64,000 nucleotides of DNA from Hippopus hippopus (GCA_946811185.2 OX328112.1:30901442-30965441), one strand, 5' to 3'. Numbered from the stretch's first letter, positions 31,530 through 41,964 are shown. Program-made: numbers and translations. Notes: generated by a model from the letters alone, not told the origin.

Positions 31530-31940
31530 TGTTTTCATGGCTCTGTTATCGTCAACATTGTTGTCATGCAAAAACATTTTCTCATATCACTTTCATTATT
31601 GAAGCCATTTACTTTAACTCTTTACCAAACAAAATATATTAAGACCAGACCAAACTGAAAGTGTTTTCAGACAGCAAATTAAATGTGGCACAAATGATTG
31701 GGTCTGGAGCAGATGGAGTAGAAAACAATGTGGAAAAAGGAGAAAATGATGGTTACCAGCATTTTCTCCTTTTCCCACAATGTTTTCCAAAGTCTTTTTT
31801 CTCAGAGTCACGAAAACTCGGGATTGTGTGATAAAGAGTTAAGGTTGGGCTAGTTGTTAACTATTGGAAGGGGAACAATGCCAAAATGGCAGGTAACCCT
31901 GAAAAAATTCTTACAAAGTTATGTCACTTTTTTGACAGAA
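31530..31940 (+). repeat. Family I repeat, copy 3, split by family A
   Basis: The left part (GTTGTCATGCAAAAACATTT to GAAGCCATTTACTT) and right part (GGTTGGGCTAGTTGTTAAC to AAAGTTATGTCACTTTTTTG) match the intact copy at 2405 on either side of a family A insertion. Confidence 0.65.
31614..31842 (-). mobile_element. Family A element inserted at TTAA in family I
   Basis: TTAACTCTTTACCAAACAAAA to GATAAAGAGTTAA. Other family I copies read TTACTTCAAACTTGG across this point, so the empty site here would be TTACTTTAAGGTTGG with a single TTAA. Confidence 0.85.
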
Positions 31941-32056
31941 CTTCTATATATTGTGTGAACTGCTCTTGATCTACGCTGGTCACAAAGGCAATTAGATGTG
32001 TGAAAGACATGCTAAGTGTTATAATTTTAAACTTTTTTGACATTTTCTCTTTTCAG

Positions 32057-32159
32057 ATAACAGACAGGTTGAGTGGCCAAGATTCGGGAATAGCTAGAGA
32101 TATGTCAGAATTCAGTCAGGGCAGATTTGGGATCAGAAAGGAGCAGGGAACTGAAAAAG
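32057..32159 (+). CDS. Exon 8 of unrecognised Ser/Arg-rich protein gene
   Basis: One hundred and three bases between TCTCTTTTCAG and GTCAGT. It starts in phase 0, holds 34 codons (residues 449-482, ITDRLSGQDSGIARDMSEFS and onward) and leaves one base. The frame stays open past the donor to 32350, so an intron-retained end there is possible, but exon 9 fits the donor phase exactly. Confidence 0.65.
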
Positions 32160-32269
32160 GTCAGTGGACTGTTATGATGATTGAATGGTGTTTTGTGTCA
32201 GGCTTTCAGCAGTATTGCAGTCATATGGTGACAGAGTCAGGATTGAACTTGGAACCTCCTGGTTCTGAA

Positions 32270-32456
32270 TTACCAACCATTCACCAAATTCTTTGTCTTA
32301 TTCTTGGGAATTTTCTAAATTTGAAAGAAACACAGCTTCTGACTGGCTAAACCAAATCGTTTAGCCAATCAGAAGTTGTGTTACTTTCAACTTTTAGAAT
32401 TAGAGTGCAAGTTAAAATGATTGGTATATAGAATGGTTGGTGAATATGAGTATTGG
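32270..32456 (+). mobile_element. Family D element
   Basis: The central palindrome CTGGCTAAACCAAATCG / CGTTTAGCCAATCAGAAG is intact, and the right end is AGAATGGTTGGTGAATATG. Confidence 0.7.
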
Positions 32457-32769
32457 TTTCAAATCATAAAACTTCACCACTGAGCCATGCAGGACCCCTC
32501 AAAAGACAGTGGAACATTTTGAAATACCTTCAATCTCTGGCAGGGGCTGTTTGTGCTCCTTTTTTTTTTTTGAAGGATTTTGAAAACATGATAAACAGCA
32601 AACTTGTCTCAAAATGCATGATTTCTTGATGTGACACATTCTTCGGCATAGCTGAATGTGTGGCTTTTGACCTACTTTTGATACTGATAACAAATGAATA
32701 AATAGAAATTTGTGATTGGTAAAAAATGTAGACATGTTTATTTTAAGGGCCCCATGGCTATTATAGCAA

Positions 32770-33100
32770 ATTTACGTGGTCTATCTTTTTTAAAGATATT
32801 TCTTGTTTCACAATGTTTACCTCTATTTCCCACAATGTGTTAAAAAATGTTCTTACTCAGAGTCATTAACCCTTTTACCGTAAAGTCTTGTGTTGTAACA
32901 ACCCTAAAACAGGGCAGGTGAAGGAGAAAATACTGATATGCATTTTCTCCTGTTCCAACAATGTTTTCTACCCTTTTAGGTTAAATCTCATCTTTTAAAC
33001 CACATTCAGTTAATTGTTTGCAAATGCTTTCAATTTGGACAGGTGGAAAAATGTCATTTGGTAAAGAGTTAAAACACAGTATCATTTGGGAAAGGTTTAC
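32770..33100 (+). mobile_element. Family A host fragment with a nested family A copy
   Basis: The host right side (CACAATGTGTT, TCTTACTCAGAGTCA) stops at 32865 and resumes at 33073 with ACACAGTATCATTTGGGAAAGG. Confidence 0.6.
32866..33072 (+). mobile_element. Family A element nested in family A
   Basis: TTAACCCTTTTACCGTAAAG to TTTGGTAAAGAGTTAA, bounded by TTAA on both sides. Confidence 0.78.
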
Positions 33101-33289
33101 AGGATTTCTTTCTTGTCCATTGAGGGAGATTGTCATTGAAATGAGGATCAGAAAGATCAGAATTGTTATTGAAAAAAGGCTCCTTTCTGCATATTTTTTG
33201 CATTCAGTCCACTAAAGTAAACTGTTGCATTTAGTACATGTACTTAAGTGATAAAATGTTTTATTCCTAATACTTGACATGTGTTTCAG

Positions 33290-33379
33290 GATACATGTAT
33301 GGGGCTCCACTATCTCCAGTGAAGTCTGAAGCCTCAAGTAAAGGCAAACATTCTGCTAGATCATTAAAAAGTCCAAGAG
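33290..33379 (+). CDS. Exon 9 of unrecognised Ser/Arg-rich protein gene
   Basis: Ninety bases between GTGTTTCAG and GTAAGT. It takes two bases to finish a Gly codon, encodes residues 484-512 (YMYGAPLSPVKSEASSKG, then a basic SARSLKSPR tail), and leaves one base. SP and SPR motifs suggest possible proline-directed phosphorylation; that is inference only. Confidence 0.68.
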
Positions 33380-33666
33380 GTAAGTGTTAAACCATTGCAA
33401 ATTGTTTAGGGCTGTAGAAATTAAACTTGATCATGGTTACCTTCTACTTATAACATTGTTATCTCCCACCAAAAGAGGTAGGATATTTTGTGAACAGAGT
33501 CAGCCTGCATTGATTTGCAATTTGATTAGTCAAAATGTTACATTATAGTATTCTTCCAGCATTCATAAAAATGAAGTTACTACCCTCCACGACATTAATT
33601 ATCTCGTTTTGTTTACTGTTGTCCATTATTGCAAAATTTTGTCGTTGAAAGTTGTTGGTATATAAT

Positions 33667-33837
33667 AAAAAGGAATATTATGTTGTAGTAATTTTCCTGG
33701 TGCTTGTATTTGCTTCTCAATGCTTAAGAAAATTTTGACATCTTGCTTGACCTTAAGTCTTGTGTGATATCAAATTTTCTCACACTGCTCGAAGCAAATA
33801 CAAGCACCAGGAAAGTTACTACAAAATTATTTTACAT
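33667..33837 (+). mobile_element. Family J palindromic element
   Basis: GTTGTAGTAATTTTCCTGGT with GCTTGTATTTGCTTC on the left is the inverse of GAAGCAAATACAAGC with ACCAGGAAAGTTACTACA on the right, giving about 45-bp arms. Confidence 0.75.
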
Positions 33838-34101
33838 ATGAGCCATGCTCTGTGAAAAGGGGGCTAAATGCATCTGCGAAAAAGTATCAACCAAGGTCAG
33901 CCTGCGCAATCCGTGCAGGCTGACCTGGGGTGATACTTTCCGCTATTGGTCAATTTTCTGCATGTGCAAGGACCACTCTACCTCAGGACTCAGTCCTTTG
34001 CTAGAGAAAATAAATATAATGGATCCAAAATTACGTGATGAACTAGCATGCTACAATGCATGACACAGACGCATTAAGCCCCCTTTTGCCAGAATATGAC
34101 T
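33838..34101 (+). mobile_element. Family C element next to exon 10
   Basis: GAGCCATGCTCTGTG to CATTAAGCCCCCTTTTGCCAG. The central palindrome GGTCAGCCTGCGC / GTGCAGGCTGACC lies at about 33894-33930. Confidence 0.8.
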
Positions 34102-34117
34102 TGTATGTTTTTCATAG

Positions 34118-34311
34118 AATGGAGAAAGTTTTTTGATGAGTTACCCAATGCTGCTGAAAGACGTCAGATGGAACAGATAAAGAAGGAAATGGAACAAGGT
34201 AAACTAAAGGCCTCCACTCTCCCACCTATATCATACTTTGCTGATGACATACCTATGTTACCTGGAGAGGCTGGGACCAGACTGCTACAAGCTGTTAAAG
34301 TTGGGGAAAAG
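34118..34311 (+). CDS. Exon 10 of unrecognised Ser/Arg-rich protein gene
   Basis: One hundred and ninety-four bases between TTTTTCATAG and GTAAGT, ending in phase 0. Residues 514-577 look the most structured of the protein: WRKFFDELPNAAERRQMEQI, a charged helix (KKEMEQGKLK), then PPISYFADDIPMLPGEAG and TRLLQAVKVGEK. A family C element ends about 17 bases upstream of the exon, so part of the acceptor region is repeat-derived. A decayed partial copy of this exon lies about 200 bases downstream (34384-34500). Confidence 0.75.
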
Positions 34312-34383
34312 GTAAGTATAACCCGGTACTGTGCAATCTTGATCTATATTTAAAAGCAAGATACGCATTTAATTTACAAAGAA

Positions 34384-34500
34384 GAGAGAAGGCAAACGAA
34401 AGACTTCCACTCGTCCATTTGTATCTTGCTTTGCTGATGGTATACACATACCTATGTTACCTGACAAGCTGGGACAAGACTGCTGCAGTCTGTAAATATT
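34384..34500 (+). pseudogene. Decayed partial duplicate of exon 10
   Basis: The stretch repeats the exon 10 blocks in order: CACTCGTCCATTTGTATC for its CACTCTCCCACCTATATC, then TTTGCTGATG, CCTATGTTACCTG, and GCTGGGACAAGACTGCTGCA. Small insertions and a deletion break the frame, and no good splice sites border it. This looks like a dead tandem exon duplicate. Confidence 0.6.
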
Positions 34501-34631
34501 GAAGAAAAGCATGAATATTTTATCCTCTTCATGCAGATAATGTTGATGCATTGTGTTGAATTGTACCTGTATTAATTCTCTTTGTTTATATTGGAGTGTT
34601 TATATTTGAGTTTTATGTCATTTTAATACCT

Positions 34632-34862
34632 TAGGTCATATCAAGGTGGCCAGTGCACCTAGGCATTTGTTTCCTGGTTTTCTCACACCAGTATTGAAAT
34701 AAATTTCTTTCGAAGCTGGCGACTACTTTCTCTCATGCATCACAGGTGAGAGGCAAAAAACTGCGGGAAAGAAAGTTTGCCACAACTGGGTATCAAACTC
34801 ACAACCACCAGGTCACAATTGCGATACGTTAACCACTGAGCTAACCGGCTGCACTCCTATAT
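34632..34862 (-). mobile_element. tRNA-derived SINE, reverse
   Basis: On the minus strand the head reads GGTTAGCTCAGTGGTT (A box) and GAGTTTGATACCC (B box), followed by TGGCAAACTTTCTTTCC. Same family as 38003 and 52795. Confidence 0.7.
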
Positions 34863-35044
34863 TAAGGAAGCACCTATCTTGAGACGATTTCTCGTTCGTT
34901 TAGATGCATATTCCAAAGTTGTTAAGAAATAAAAAGTATGAAAGGTTGTACAAATTGATCTTGTATTGTGTACAATAAATGATGCATTGTCAGTCAGTTG
35001 TAAAAGGACATACACTGTATATTTTCAGACTACTTTAGCAAGAG

Positions 35045-35145
35045 TATTAATGAACATATTGGACTAGATCAAAGATCAGACTGCATGATCTGTGCAGTCT
35101 GATCTTGATCTGCCCCATCCAGAAAAGCAAAAGAGAGACTGGAGA
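35045..35145 (+). mobile_element. Family B remnant
   Basis: GATCAAAGATCAGACTGCATG and GTGCAGTCTGATCTTGATC. Confidence 0.5.
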
Positions 35146-35294
35146 AAATTTTTATCAGAATGACCTAGTCTCCATTCACCATAACACATTCTAGATCATT
35201 CTTTAAGACAGGAGCTTGCTTAATACAGATAGATTACAATTTTATCTTTATCTGCTTCTTTGGGAACCAAAAATATGATTGCTAAATATAGGAC

Positions 35295-35516
35295 TTAACT
35301 CTTTACGAAACAATAAAATCCTAGAATATTACATTTGAAATCAATTACAGACAACAAATTAAATGTGACTCAATGAGATTTTTTCTTTGAAGGGATAGAA
35401 AACGTGAGAGAGGGGATAATGCTGGTTACCAGCATTTTCTCCTTTTCTCACATTGTTTTCAATAGCCTGCTTCTTTGTGTGGTTGTTAAAACTCGTGGTT
35501 GTGTGGTAAAAAGTTA
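35295..35516 (-). mobile_element. Family A element, palindrome partly deleted
   Basis: TTAACTCTTTACGAAACAATA to GTGTGGTAAAAAGTTAA. One palindrome arm is shortened. Confidence 0.7.
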
Positions 35517-35574
35517 AACAGATTTTACTGAGCTGATTTCCCAGAGAAGAACAATATGTTGGAATATGCAAATA

Positions 35575-35849
35575 TATGAGCCATGCTCTGTGAATAGGGG
35601 GCTTAACGCATCTGTGAAAAGTATTGACCCAGGTCAGCCGGCGCATTGTGCACAGGGTGACCTGGGCTGAAACTTTTCGCTATTAGTCAATTTTCTGTAT
35701 CTCCAGGGACTAGTCTACCTCATGATAAAAGCCCTTTTTATAAAAAAAAAAGTTGATATTGTCGATCCATAATTTTTTGATGGCTTGCGTGGTACCATGA
35801 ATCATAGAGATGCATTAAGCCCCCTTTTGGCAGAACATGGCTCATATTT
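35575..35849 (+). mobile_element. Family C element
   Basis: GAGCCATGCTCTGTGAATAG to GGCAGAACATGGCTCATA, inverted ends, with the palindrome at about 35625-35670. Confidence 0.8.
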
Positions 35850-36474
35850 TTTAGTGTCCTATAGCCGCTTGCTTAGTACAGGTTGGACTGTATTTTTATT
35901 TACAGGCCTTTGAAGCTCCTTGGGTTTATTATGGAACCCTAAAATTTTCATTGGTCGATCATCAAACACTGTTTCTAAAAATAGCACATGGGTGCATCCC
36001 CTTAATATCATATAAAATTACGCAAGGTATGCAACAAAAATGGAGGTAAACTAAACCCCTGTTCCTTTTGAAACTGAATATTCAACCGAAAACAGAAAAG
36101 ATAACCTGACCTTTGGTGTAGATGGGCTCAGAGATGTATATTCTGTTGTTCCTTGACCTTCGAAGGTTTCAAACGACTCTTTCAACCAAGCATTGATGCT
36201 CATCTCATAAATTCTATCAAAGCTTCTGCATTTTCTGGATTGCCACTAGGTATTTTTCAGTTTTTGGTTAAATATTCTCTTTCAAAGGGGACTGGTGGTC
36301 AAATTTCCTTGTGTTATTACATAGAGCCAAGGTACTATTTTTAGTAACAGTGTCCAACGATCAAGCAGTGAAAATTTCAATACTACATGATAGGCCAATG
36401 GACTTTCAGTGGCCTATTGTTTAATTAATAAAGTGGAAGCCTGTGTTTGTCATAATTTTCTTGTGTATTTCCAG

Positions 36475-36548
36475 TCACAGCAGCCAACAGATCTTAGACA
36501 TCGGATAGAATCTGTTCCAGGAAAACTGGCTGTCCATACACAAAATGA
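36475..36548 (+). CDS. Exon 11 of unrecognised Ser/Arg-rich protein gene
   Basis: Seventy-four bases between TGTATTTCCAG and GTAAGT. It starts in phase 0 and encodes residues 578-601 (SQQPTDLRHRIESVPGKL, then AVHTQN), leaving two bases that exon 12 completes. The splice sites are strong on both sides. Confidence 0.66.
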
Positions 36549-36685
36549 GTAAGTTTCTGTCTATCATCTTAACTGTTTAGAGGCCCATTAAAGGCAAAAA
36601 AAATCATCCAGGGGTAAAATTGCAGCCATATTTGGTTCAAGTTCTGCAATTAATTATTCTGCAAGCAACAGAGGGTAGAGGGCTT

Positions 36686-36912
36686 TCATCCTTTACCACA
36701 TATTTCTGACTTTTAACTACCCTGAGAAAGAATAACTTATAAAACATAGTGTGAAAAGGAGAAAATGCTGGTAACCAGCATTTTGCCCTTTTCCTAGAAT
36801 GTTTTCTGTCCTATCATAGACAGAAATTTTCATTTGGGCTGCATTTTATTTGTTGCCTCCCAATGCTTTCAATGTGGTTGAGTGCAAAGTTTTGTCATTT
36901 GGTAAAGAGTTA
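36686..36912 (+). mobile_element. Family A element
   Basis: ATCCTTTACCACATATTTCTG to TTTGGTAAAGAGTTAA. Confidence 0.78.
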
Positions 36913-37324
36913 AGTCCCTTTCACAACTTCAGGTTGCCTTTGTGGCTAGTGTAGATCAAAATCAATCCCTAATTGGCGTATCATTATCAATATAGATTAA
37001 AAAAGGCTTAAAATTTAGTACTGCATCATCATGTTCAAAATTAGTATCTTTATGTTTCAGAACATGCATTTTGATATTCAAAAGTTTTTAATCTGTCAAT
37101 TATGCCCCGTTTTACAATGGAAACAGTATAAGAGCAGGAACTTGTGGCTATCTTGAAAAACGGCCTTCATTTTGAATTTTTGTGTGGCTAACAGTGTTAT
37201 TATACACGAGTGTATGACTTTGTCAACATGCCTAATTTGATGCTTGCACTGCTAAGTGCATGATTTTTTTTCCACCAAACTGCTTGGCTATATCTATTGT
37301 TACATCAGTTTGGAAACACAGTCT

Positions 37325-37510
37325 TTTAACTCTTTACCAAATGAAAAAATTTTGATTTTAAGTCCAAATTAAATGCATTGGCTGATGTCAGTTTTATTTA
37401 AGTGTGGCTCAAATGATGGAATTTCTTTATGATAGGGTAGAAAACATTGTGAGAAAAGGGGAAAATGCTGGTTACCAGCATTTTCTCCTTTTCCCACTAT
37501 GTTTTCATAT
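37325..37510 (-). mobile_element. Family A element, right arm missing
   Basis: TTAACTCTTTACCAAATG and an intact palindrome at about 37438-37507, then unrelated sequence. Confidence 0.7.
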
Positions 37511-37684
37511 TTTAAACATATTTTATTTCATAAGATTTGAAATGGGGTTGGACCACAAGTTCTGCCAACTTAGAATCGATCCTTCCGCTACAAAAAAATT
37601 TCAAAAATTCTTTTTACAACAATGACAATATACCAGCAGTGAATTCTATTCTAATATATGTACAAAGCAAAAAGTGAAAAACGA

Positions 37685-37772
37685 AAGGATTTTTAGTCCG
37701 CGCAGGCTGACCTGGGTCGAGACTCTTTGCAGATGCATTAAGCCCCATTTTCACAGAGCATGGCTCATTTGA
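37685..37772 (+). mobile_element. Family C right half
   Basis: GTCCGCGCAGGCTGACCTGG to CACAGAGCATGGCTCAT. Confidence 0.65.
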
Positions 37773-38002
37773 TAGAAAGACACCTGATTGCATACACAAG
37801 TTTTGTGAATATTGAGGACATTGAACAACCATATTTATGCTCACACATGTTGTATTTTATCACAAAATATTGAAATGTCATCACAGTTCTGTTCTTTTAT
37901 GAATGTATTATACAATCTGTATGTTTATTGTACTTTTCTTCTGTTAGTTTTATACTTTGTTTTTGCTCTTTTTATCATATCTAGGAGTTGAGCTTTTTTG
38001 CT

Positions 38003-38200
38003 CGCCCCAGTAGCTGAGTGGTGAGCATATCTGACTCGTGACCTGGTGGTTGTGAGTTGGATACCTGGATGAGGCAAACTTTCTATTTCGGCAATTTTTA
38101 GCCTCTCATCTCTGATTTATGCGGGAAAAGTAGTCAGTGACTTGGAAAGAAAGTTATGTTACTACTGATGTGCAAAAGCAAGGACACTCATACACATACA
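38003..38200 (+). mobile_element. tRNA-derived SINE
   Basis: A box CAGTAGCTGAGTGGT, B box GAGTTGGATACC, then GAGGCAAACTTTCTATTTC. The tail is decayed. Confidence 0.65.
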
Positions 38201-38315
38201 TTTTTCTATAATGTACTTCTCTTTATAACAGAAAATAATCATCCACATTATAATAAGATTTTCTCTTGACTTGATAGTTGAACTTGGAAGAGTCCAAAAA
38301 ACATACTTGGAATTA

Positions 38316-39641
38316 CGTGGGGTGATCAGAAAGAACGCGGACCACCCGATTATTTCAAAAACTACTTTACTTAAGATAACAAAAATTTGCAAAGATGAAC
38401 GTTAATTACCTGGTTACTTACTCAAGCGTTTAAATGACGTCATAGGCAAATAAGAAAAGAGTGACGTCATTTCATTGACATCACATACTGCGTTAGCGGT
38501 TCACAATGTCGGATGACGTTTTATTTGAGCAGAGAGTAATTATAAATTTTTACGTTAAACTCGGAAAGTCTTCATCGGAAATTAAGGCCGATTTAGATAA
38601 AGTTTACGGGGACTCAGCACTTAAGAAAACCAGTATTTGTAATGGATTGGACGATTTAGAGAAGGACGCGAAACCGTTGAAAATGACCCTAAATCTGGCC
38701 GTCCATCAACATCAGTAACGGACAAAACTATCGCGGATGTGCAGCAGCATGTAAAGCAAGATCGTCGAGTTACTGTCAGGGAAATAGCTGACACATTTAG
38801 CATTTCCTATGGAAGTGCACAGGAGATTTTAACTGACAAACTTGGAATGTCGCGTGTTTGTGCAAGGTGGGTGCCTCGGCTACTGACGCCAGAGCAAATG
38901 GGGGTTAGGGTCGAAATTTGTTTTGAAATTTTAGAACGCATTAGGAAAGAAGGATCAAACTTTACTGACTGTATTGTGACATGCGATGAAACATGGGTAC
39001 ACTTTTACGAGCCCGAATCTAAACAACAAAGCAGTGTATGGAAACATCCAACATCGCCGTCCCCTGTTAAAGCCAAACTTTCTAAGTCTGTTGGTAAAGT
39101 TATGTGCATCATGTTTTTCTCTTCTCAACGTTTTCTTCTAAATCATGTTGTACCTATACATACTACAGTCAATGCTGAGTATTATGCCAGCATTATTCGA
39201 ATGAATTTAATACAGGCCATCCGAAAAAAACAGCCGGAACTTCTATGGAGAGGCGTCATTTTACATCAAGATAATGCTCCCGCTCACAAAGCCAAACTTG
39301 TACAGGAAGTTTTGAAAAAACTAAACATAGAAACATTAGACCATCCTGCCTATAGTCCAGACCTGGCCCCATGTGACTTTTGGCTATTTCCTGTTTTGAA
39401 AGATTCTCTACGTGGCACGCGCTACGAGAGCAGAGAGGAGCTAACCCATACCATGACCAGGTCGTTGAGAGTGATGTCACGTGACGGGCTCGCGCACGCG
39501 TTTCGCGCATGGGAATCAAGAATGAATAAGTGCATAGAACACAAAGGAGGTTACTTCGAAAAACAGTAAACATTCCAAGTTGATTTTTATAACAATATTC
39601 CGATAAAGGCACTGGTCCGCGTTCTTTCTGATCACCCCTCG
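38316..39641 (+). mobile_element. Mariner transposon, nearly intact
   Basis: About 1.33 kb, flanked by TA on both sides. The 29-bp inverted ends (GGGGTGATCAGAAAGAACGC and onward) differ at one base. It sits in the intron between exons 11 and 12, on the same strand as the gene. The close match of the ends and a single coding lesion indicate a recent insertion. Confidence 0.93.
38506..39569 (+). pseudogene. Mariner transposase (DD34D), one frameshift
   Basis: A Tc1/mariner-superfamily transposase cuts and pastes its element at TA sites. The N-terminal helix-turn-helix part starts at ATG 38506 and runs to about 38640, where a 1-base indel shifts the frame. The second frame continues through ENDPKSGRPST, WVPRLLTPEQ, the first catalytic Asp in TCDETWVHFYEP, the second in HQDNAPAHKA, and the third in YSPDLAPCDFWLFP. 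There are 34 residues between the second and third Asp, the mariner DD34D signature. The stop is at 39567. All three catalytic residues remain, so only the frameshift need block activity. Other copies in the genome may be intact. Confidence 0.92.
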
Positions 39642-39687
39642 TAGAGCTTGCAGATCAGTCATGAATGATATTACAAGTTTTTGTTTT

Positions 39688-39835
39688 GGAAAGTATACAG
39701 TGGCTTGGAATTTCAATTTGTGCATTGTACTGATAAAAGAAACTCCAGGAAAGCATGAATAGGAGCAATGGCTGCTGCTGCTGCCGTAACGAAAATATTG
39801 ATAAAACAATGTTAAACAACAAACAAATCAAACAA
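39688..39835 (+). mobile_element. SINE 3' body
   Basis: ACAGTGGCTTGGAATTTC, AAACTCCAGGAAAGCATGAA and CAATGTTAAACAACAAAC. A short GCT run lies inside (39771-39782). Confidence 0.6.
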
Positions 39836-39916
39836 GCATAAAATCTTAATTTTGTCTTAAAAGAGCATAAATGAAGCATAAAGGCTTGTATGTTGTAAAT
39901 CACACTTTTCACCCAG

Positions 39917-40078
39917 GGATGGAGGTCTTAGTCATTTTGGAATCCTACAGATGAAATGGACAACTGGAGTACCAACTGTTAAAGACAAACTACAACCACC
40001 AAGAAAAATTCCACAGTATAGAAGTCCACTCACAAAGTCACATGACTCATATCTCATTTCCATGCCCAGTTTACATAG
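39917..40078 (+). CDS. Exon 12 of unrecognised Ser/Arg-rich protein gene
   Basis: One hundred and sixty-two bases between TTTTCACCCAG and GTCTGT. It encodes residues 603-655, including GGLSHFGILQMKWTTGVP and a basic, Pro/Ser-rich tail (PPRKIPQYRSPLTKSH). It begins with one base and ends with two, matching exons 11 and 13. A mariner element lies in the intron just upstream. Confidence 0.68.
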
Positions 40079-40125
40079 GTCTGTTGTCTGTATATGTCTG
40101 TTGCTATTATGTATCTCAAAGTATG

Positions 40126-40305
40126 ATAATAAAAAGAATATTATGTTATAATAACTTTCCTGGTGATTTTATTTGCTCAATACAAAAGCAAATTTTGTTA
40201 TTGGACTGGGTCTTCAGTCTTATGAGTTATCAAATTTTCCCACTCGGCTCAAAGCAAGTACAAAGACCAGGAAAGTTACTATAACATAATGTTCAGTATG
40301 TATTG
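40126..40305 (+). mobile_element. Family J element
   Basis: ATTATGTTATAATAACTTTCC on the left and GGAAAGTTACTATAACATAAT on the right are inverted ends. The left end begins about 48 bases past exon 12. Confidence 0.7.
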
Positions 40306-40369
40306 ACTTAAGCACTTGTATTTACTACAATGATGTTATCTAAACAATTGACTGTAAAGTACTATTACT

Positions 40370-40540
40370 GTTTGCCAGACAACAAAATTAGATTTGAAGA
40401 ATGTCCAAATTAAAATGATTTGCAATTGCTGAATCCACTGAATATGTTTTAAAAAGGTAGAAAGTATTGTTGGAAATGTTTTCAAAAGGGTTCTTTCTTA
40501 AATTAAGAACAATTGTATTGTTTAGTAAAGAATAAAAATT
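40370..40540 (-). mobile_element. Family A remnant, palindrome collapsed
   Basis: CAGACAACAAAATTAG, AGAAAGTATTGTTGGAAATG and TTGTTTAGTAAAGAATAA. The hairpin has been lost. Confidence 0.55.
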
Positions 40541-40767
40541 TTGTATTCACTGAACTAGTATATGCTATATTGTTATCACTTTTTGCACTCGTCATGTTTC
40601 ATTTTGTAAAAGATATTAAAAAACTGCTATATTACCGTTCAGTTGTTCAGTTCAAAAATAGCTATTAGATCAAATTAAGATGATGAAGAAATGGGTGGAT
40701 TAATATTTATGTAAAATTAAGAGTATTTTTGACATGTAACATCTATTTGCTCAATATTTTTCAGCAC

Positions 40768-40978
40768 TAACGGATTTTTAGATTGGTCCAGTTTGACAAC
40801 ATTAGCAGACAACAATTAATTGTAGTTTTAATGATAGGATTTTCTTGGAATGGGTCAGAAAACATTTTGAGAAAAGGGAAAAATGCTGGTTACCCAGCAT
40901 TTTCGCCCTTTCTCATGATGTTTGCAAAATGCATATTCTTGAGGGAAGTAAGAACACAGGATTGTTTGATAGAAGGTT
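40768..40978 (-). mobile_element. Family A element, diverged
   Basis: TTTTTAGATTGGTCCAG, AAATGCTGGTTACCCAGC and GATAGAAGGTTA. Confidence 0.6.
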
Positions 40979-41059
40979 ATAATCCTGTCCCATTCACTGG
41001 CTGTCTTTCTATTTTTTATTACATTCAATTCAAACATTAAAATCATCTTCATCTTCCAG

Positions 41060-41285
41060 AATAAAGAAAGAAATATCTGAAGAGGAACTAAATCTACCCC
41101 CAATATCTGCTGGGTCTCCGACGGCCACAGATCACCCGTCCCTGAGTCACTATGAATGGGAGCTGCCCTTGCCTCCACCTCCAGCGAAGGAGTCAAGGAC
41201 AAACATACCCACACTTAAAAGGGACCATGACAACTACTGCAAATATTATGAACTAGTGAAGAAGAAACTCCACCTTTATACATCA
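41060..41285 (+). CDS. Exon 13 of unrecognised Ser/Arg-rich protein gene
   Basis: Two hundred and twenty-six bases between CATCTTCCAG and GTAAGT. Residues 657-731 start with a Glu/Lys segment (IKKEISEEELNLPPI), pass through a proline run (WELPLPPPPAK), and end in a basic Tyr-rich helix-like stretch (RDHDNYCKYYELVKKKLHLY). Base composition is GC-richer than its flanks. It ends in phase 0. Confidence 0.74.
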
Positions 41286-41476
41286 GTAAGTACATGACAT
41301 TGTATTCCCAAACATTTAAACCAAAGTTACATTCTTTTTTAGTTTCCTTATGATGCTAAAAGAAGTTACTTTTATTTATACTTTTTTTGCTGTTGCTTTA
41401 GGTTTCCTCAGCCAAAGGCTAGCTAGCTTTAGTCAATATATAATTGGGAGTCCTAAATTGTGTTTGTTTCCAGTCC

Positions 41477-41703
41477 TTAACTCTTTACCAAACGACAAAA
41501 TTTTAGACAAGTCCAAATTGGAAGCATTTGCAGACAACAAAATTTATGTGACCCAAAAATTGAAATTTGTTTTGGGATGAGAAGAAAACATTGTGGGAAA
41601 AGGAGAAAATGCTGGTTACCAGCATTTTCTCCTTTTCCCACAATGTTTTCAGAAGGCTTCTTTCTCAGGGTTGTGAAAACCAGGGATTGTTTGGGAAAGG
41701 GTG
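41477..41703 (-). mobile_element. Family A element
   Basis: TTAACTCTTTACCAAACGAC to GGGAAAGGGTG, with a perfect palindrome at about 41583-41650. Confidence 0.85.
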
Positions 41704-41964
41704 AAATATTCATGCACAAGCTGTGTAGTCCTTTTTGCCATATTTTGGACGGAGGCATGGACAACAAAACCTTTTATTTATTCATTGCTTTTTTGCAAAA
41801 AGTGTGGATTACATCTTGTTTGTATTTAGCATGAGTGATTCCTATGTGGGCCTTTTCAGAGTCCTTATGAAATTCTTTTTTAAAAACATTTTGGAGAAAC
41901 GGGCAGATAATTGTTATGGCAAAATATGCTCAAACACACAAAAAATGATTCAAAGTTATACCCT

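Noticed and set aside
32000..32350. A stand-alone 116-residue protein
   Set aside because: Only 32057-32159 behaves as an exon. The rest runs into intron and a family D element.
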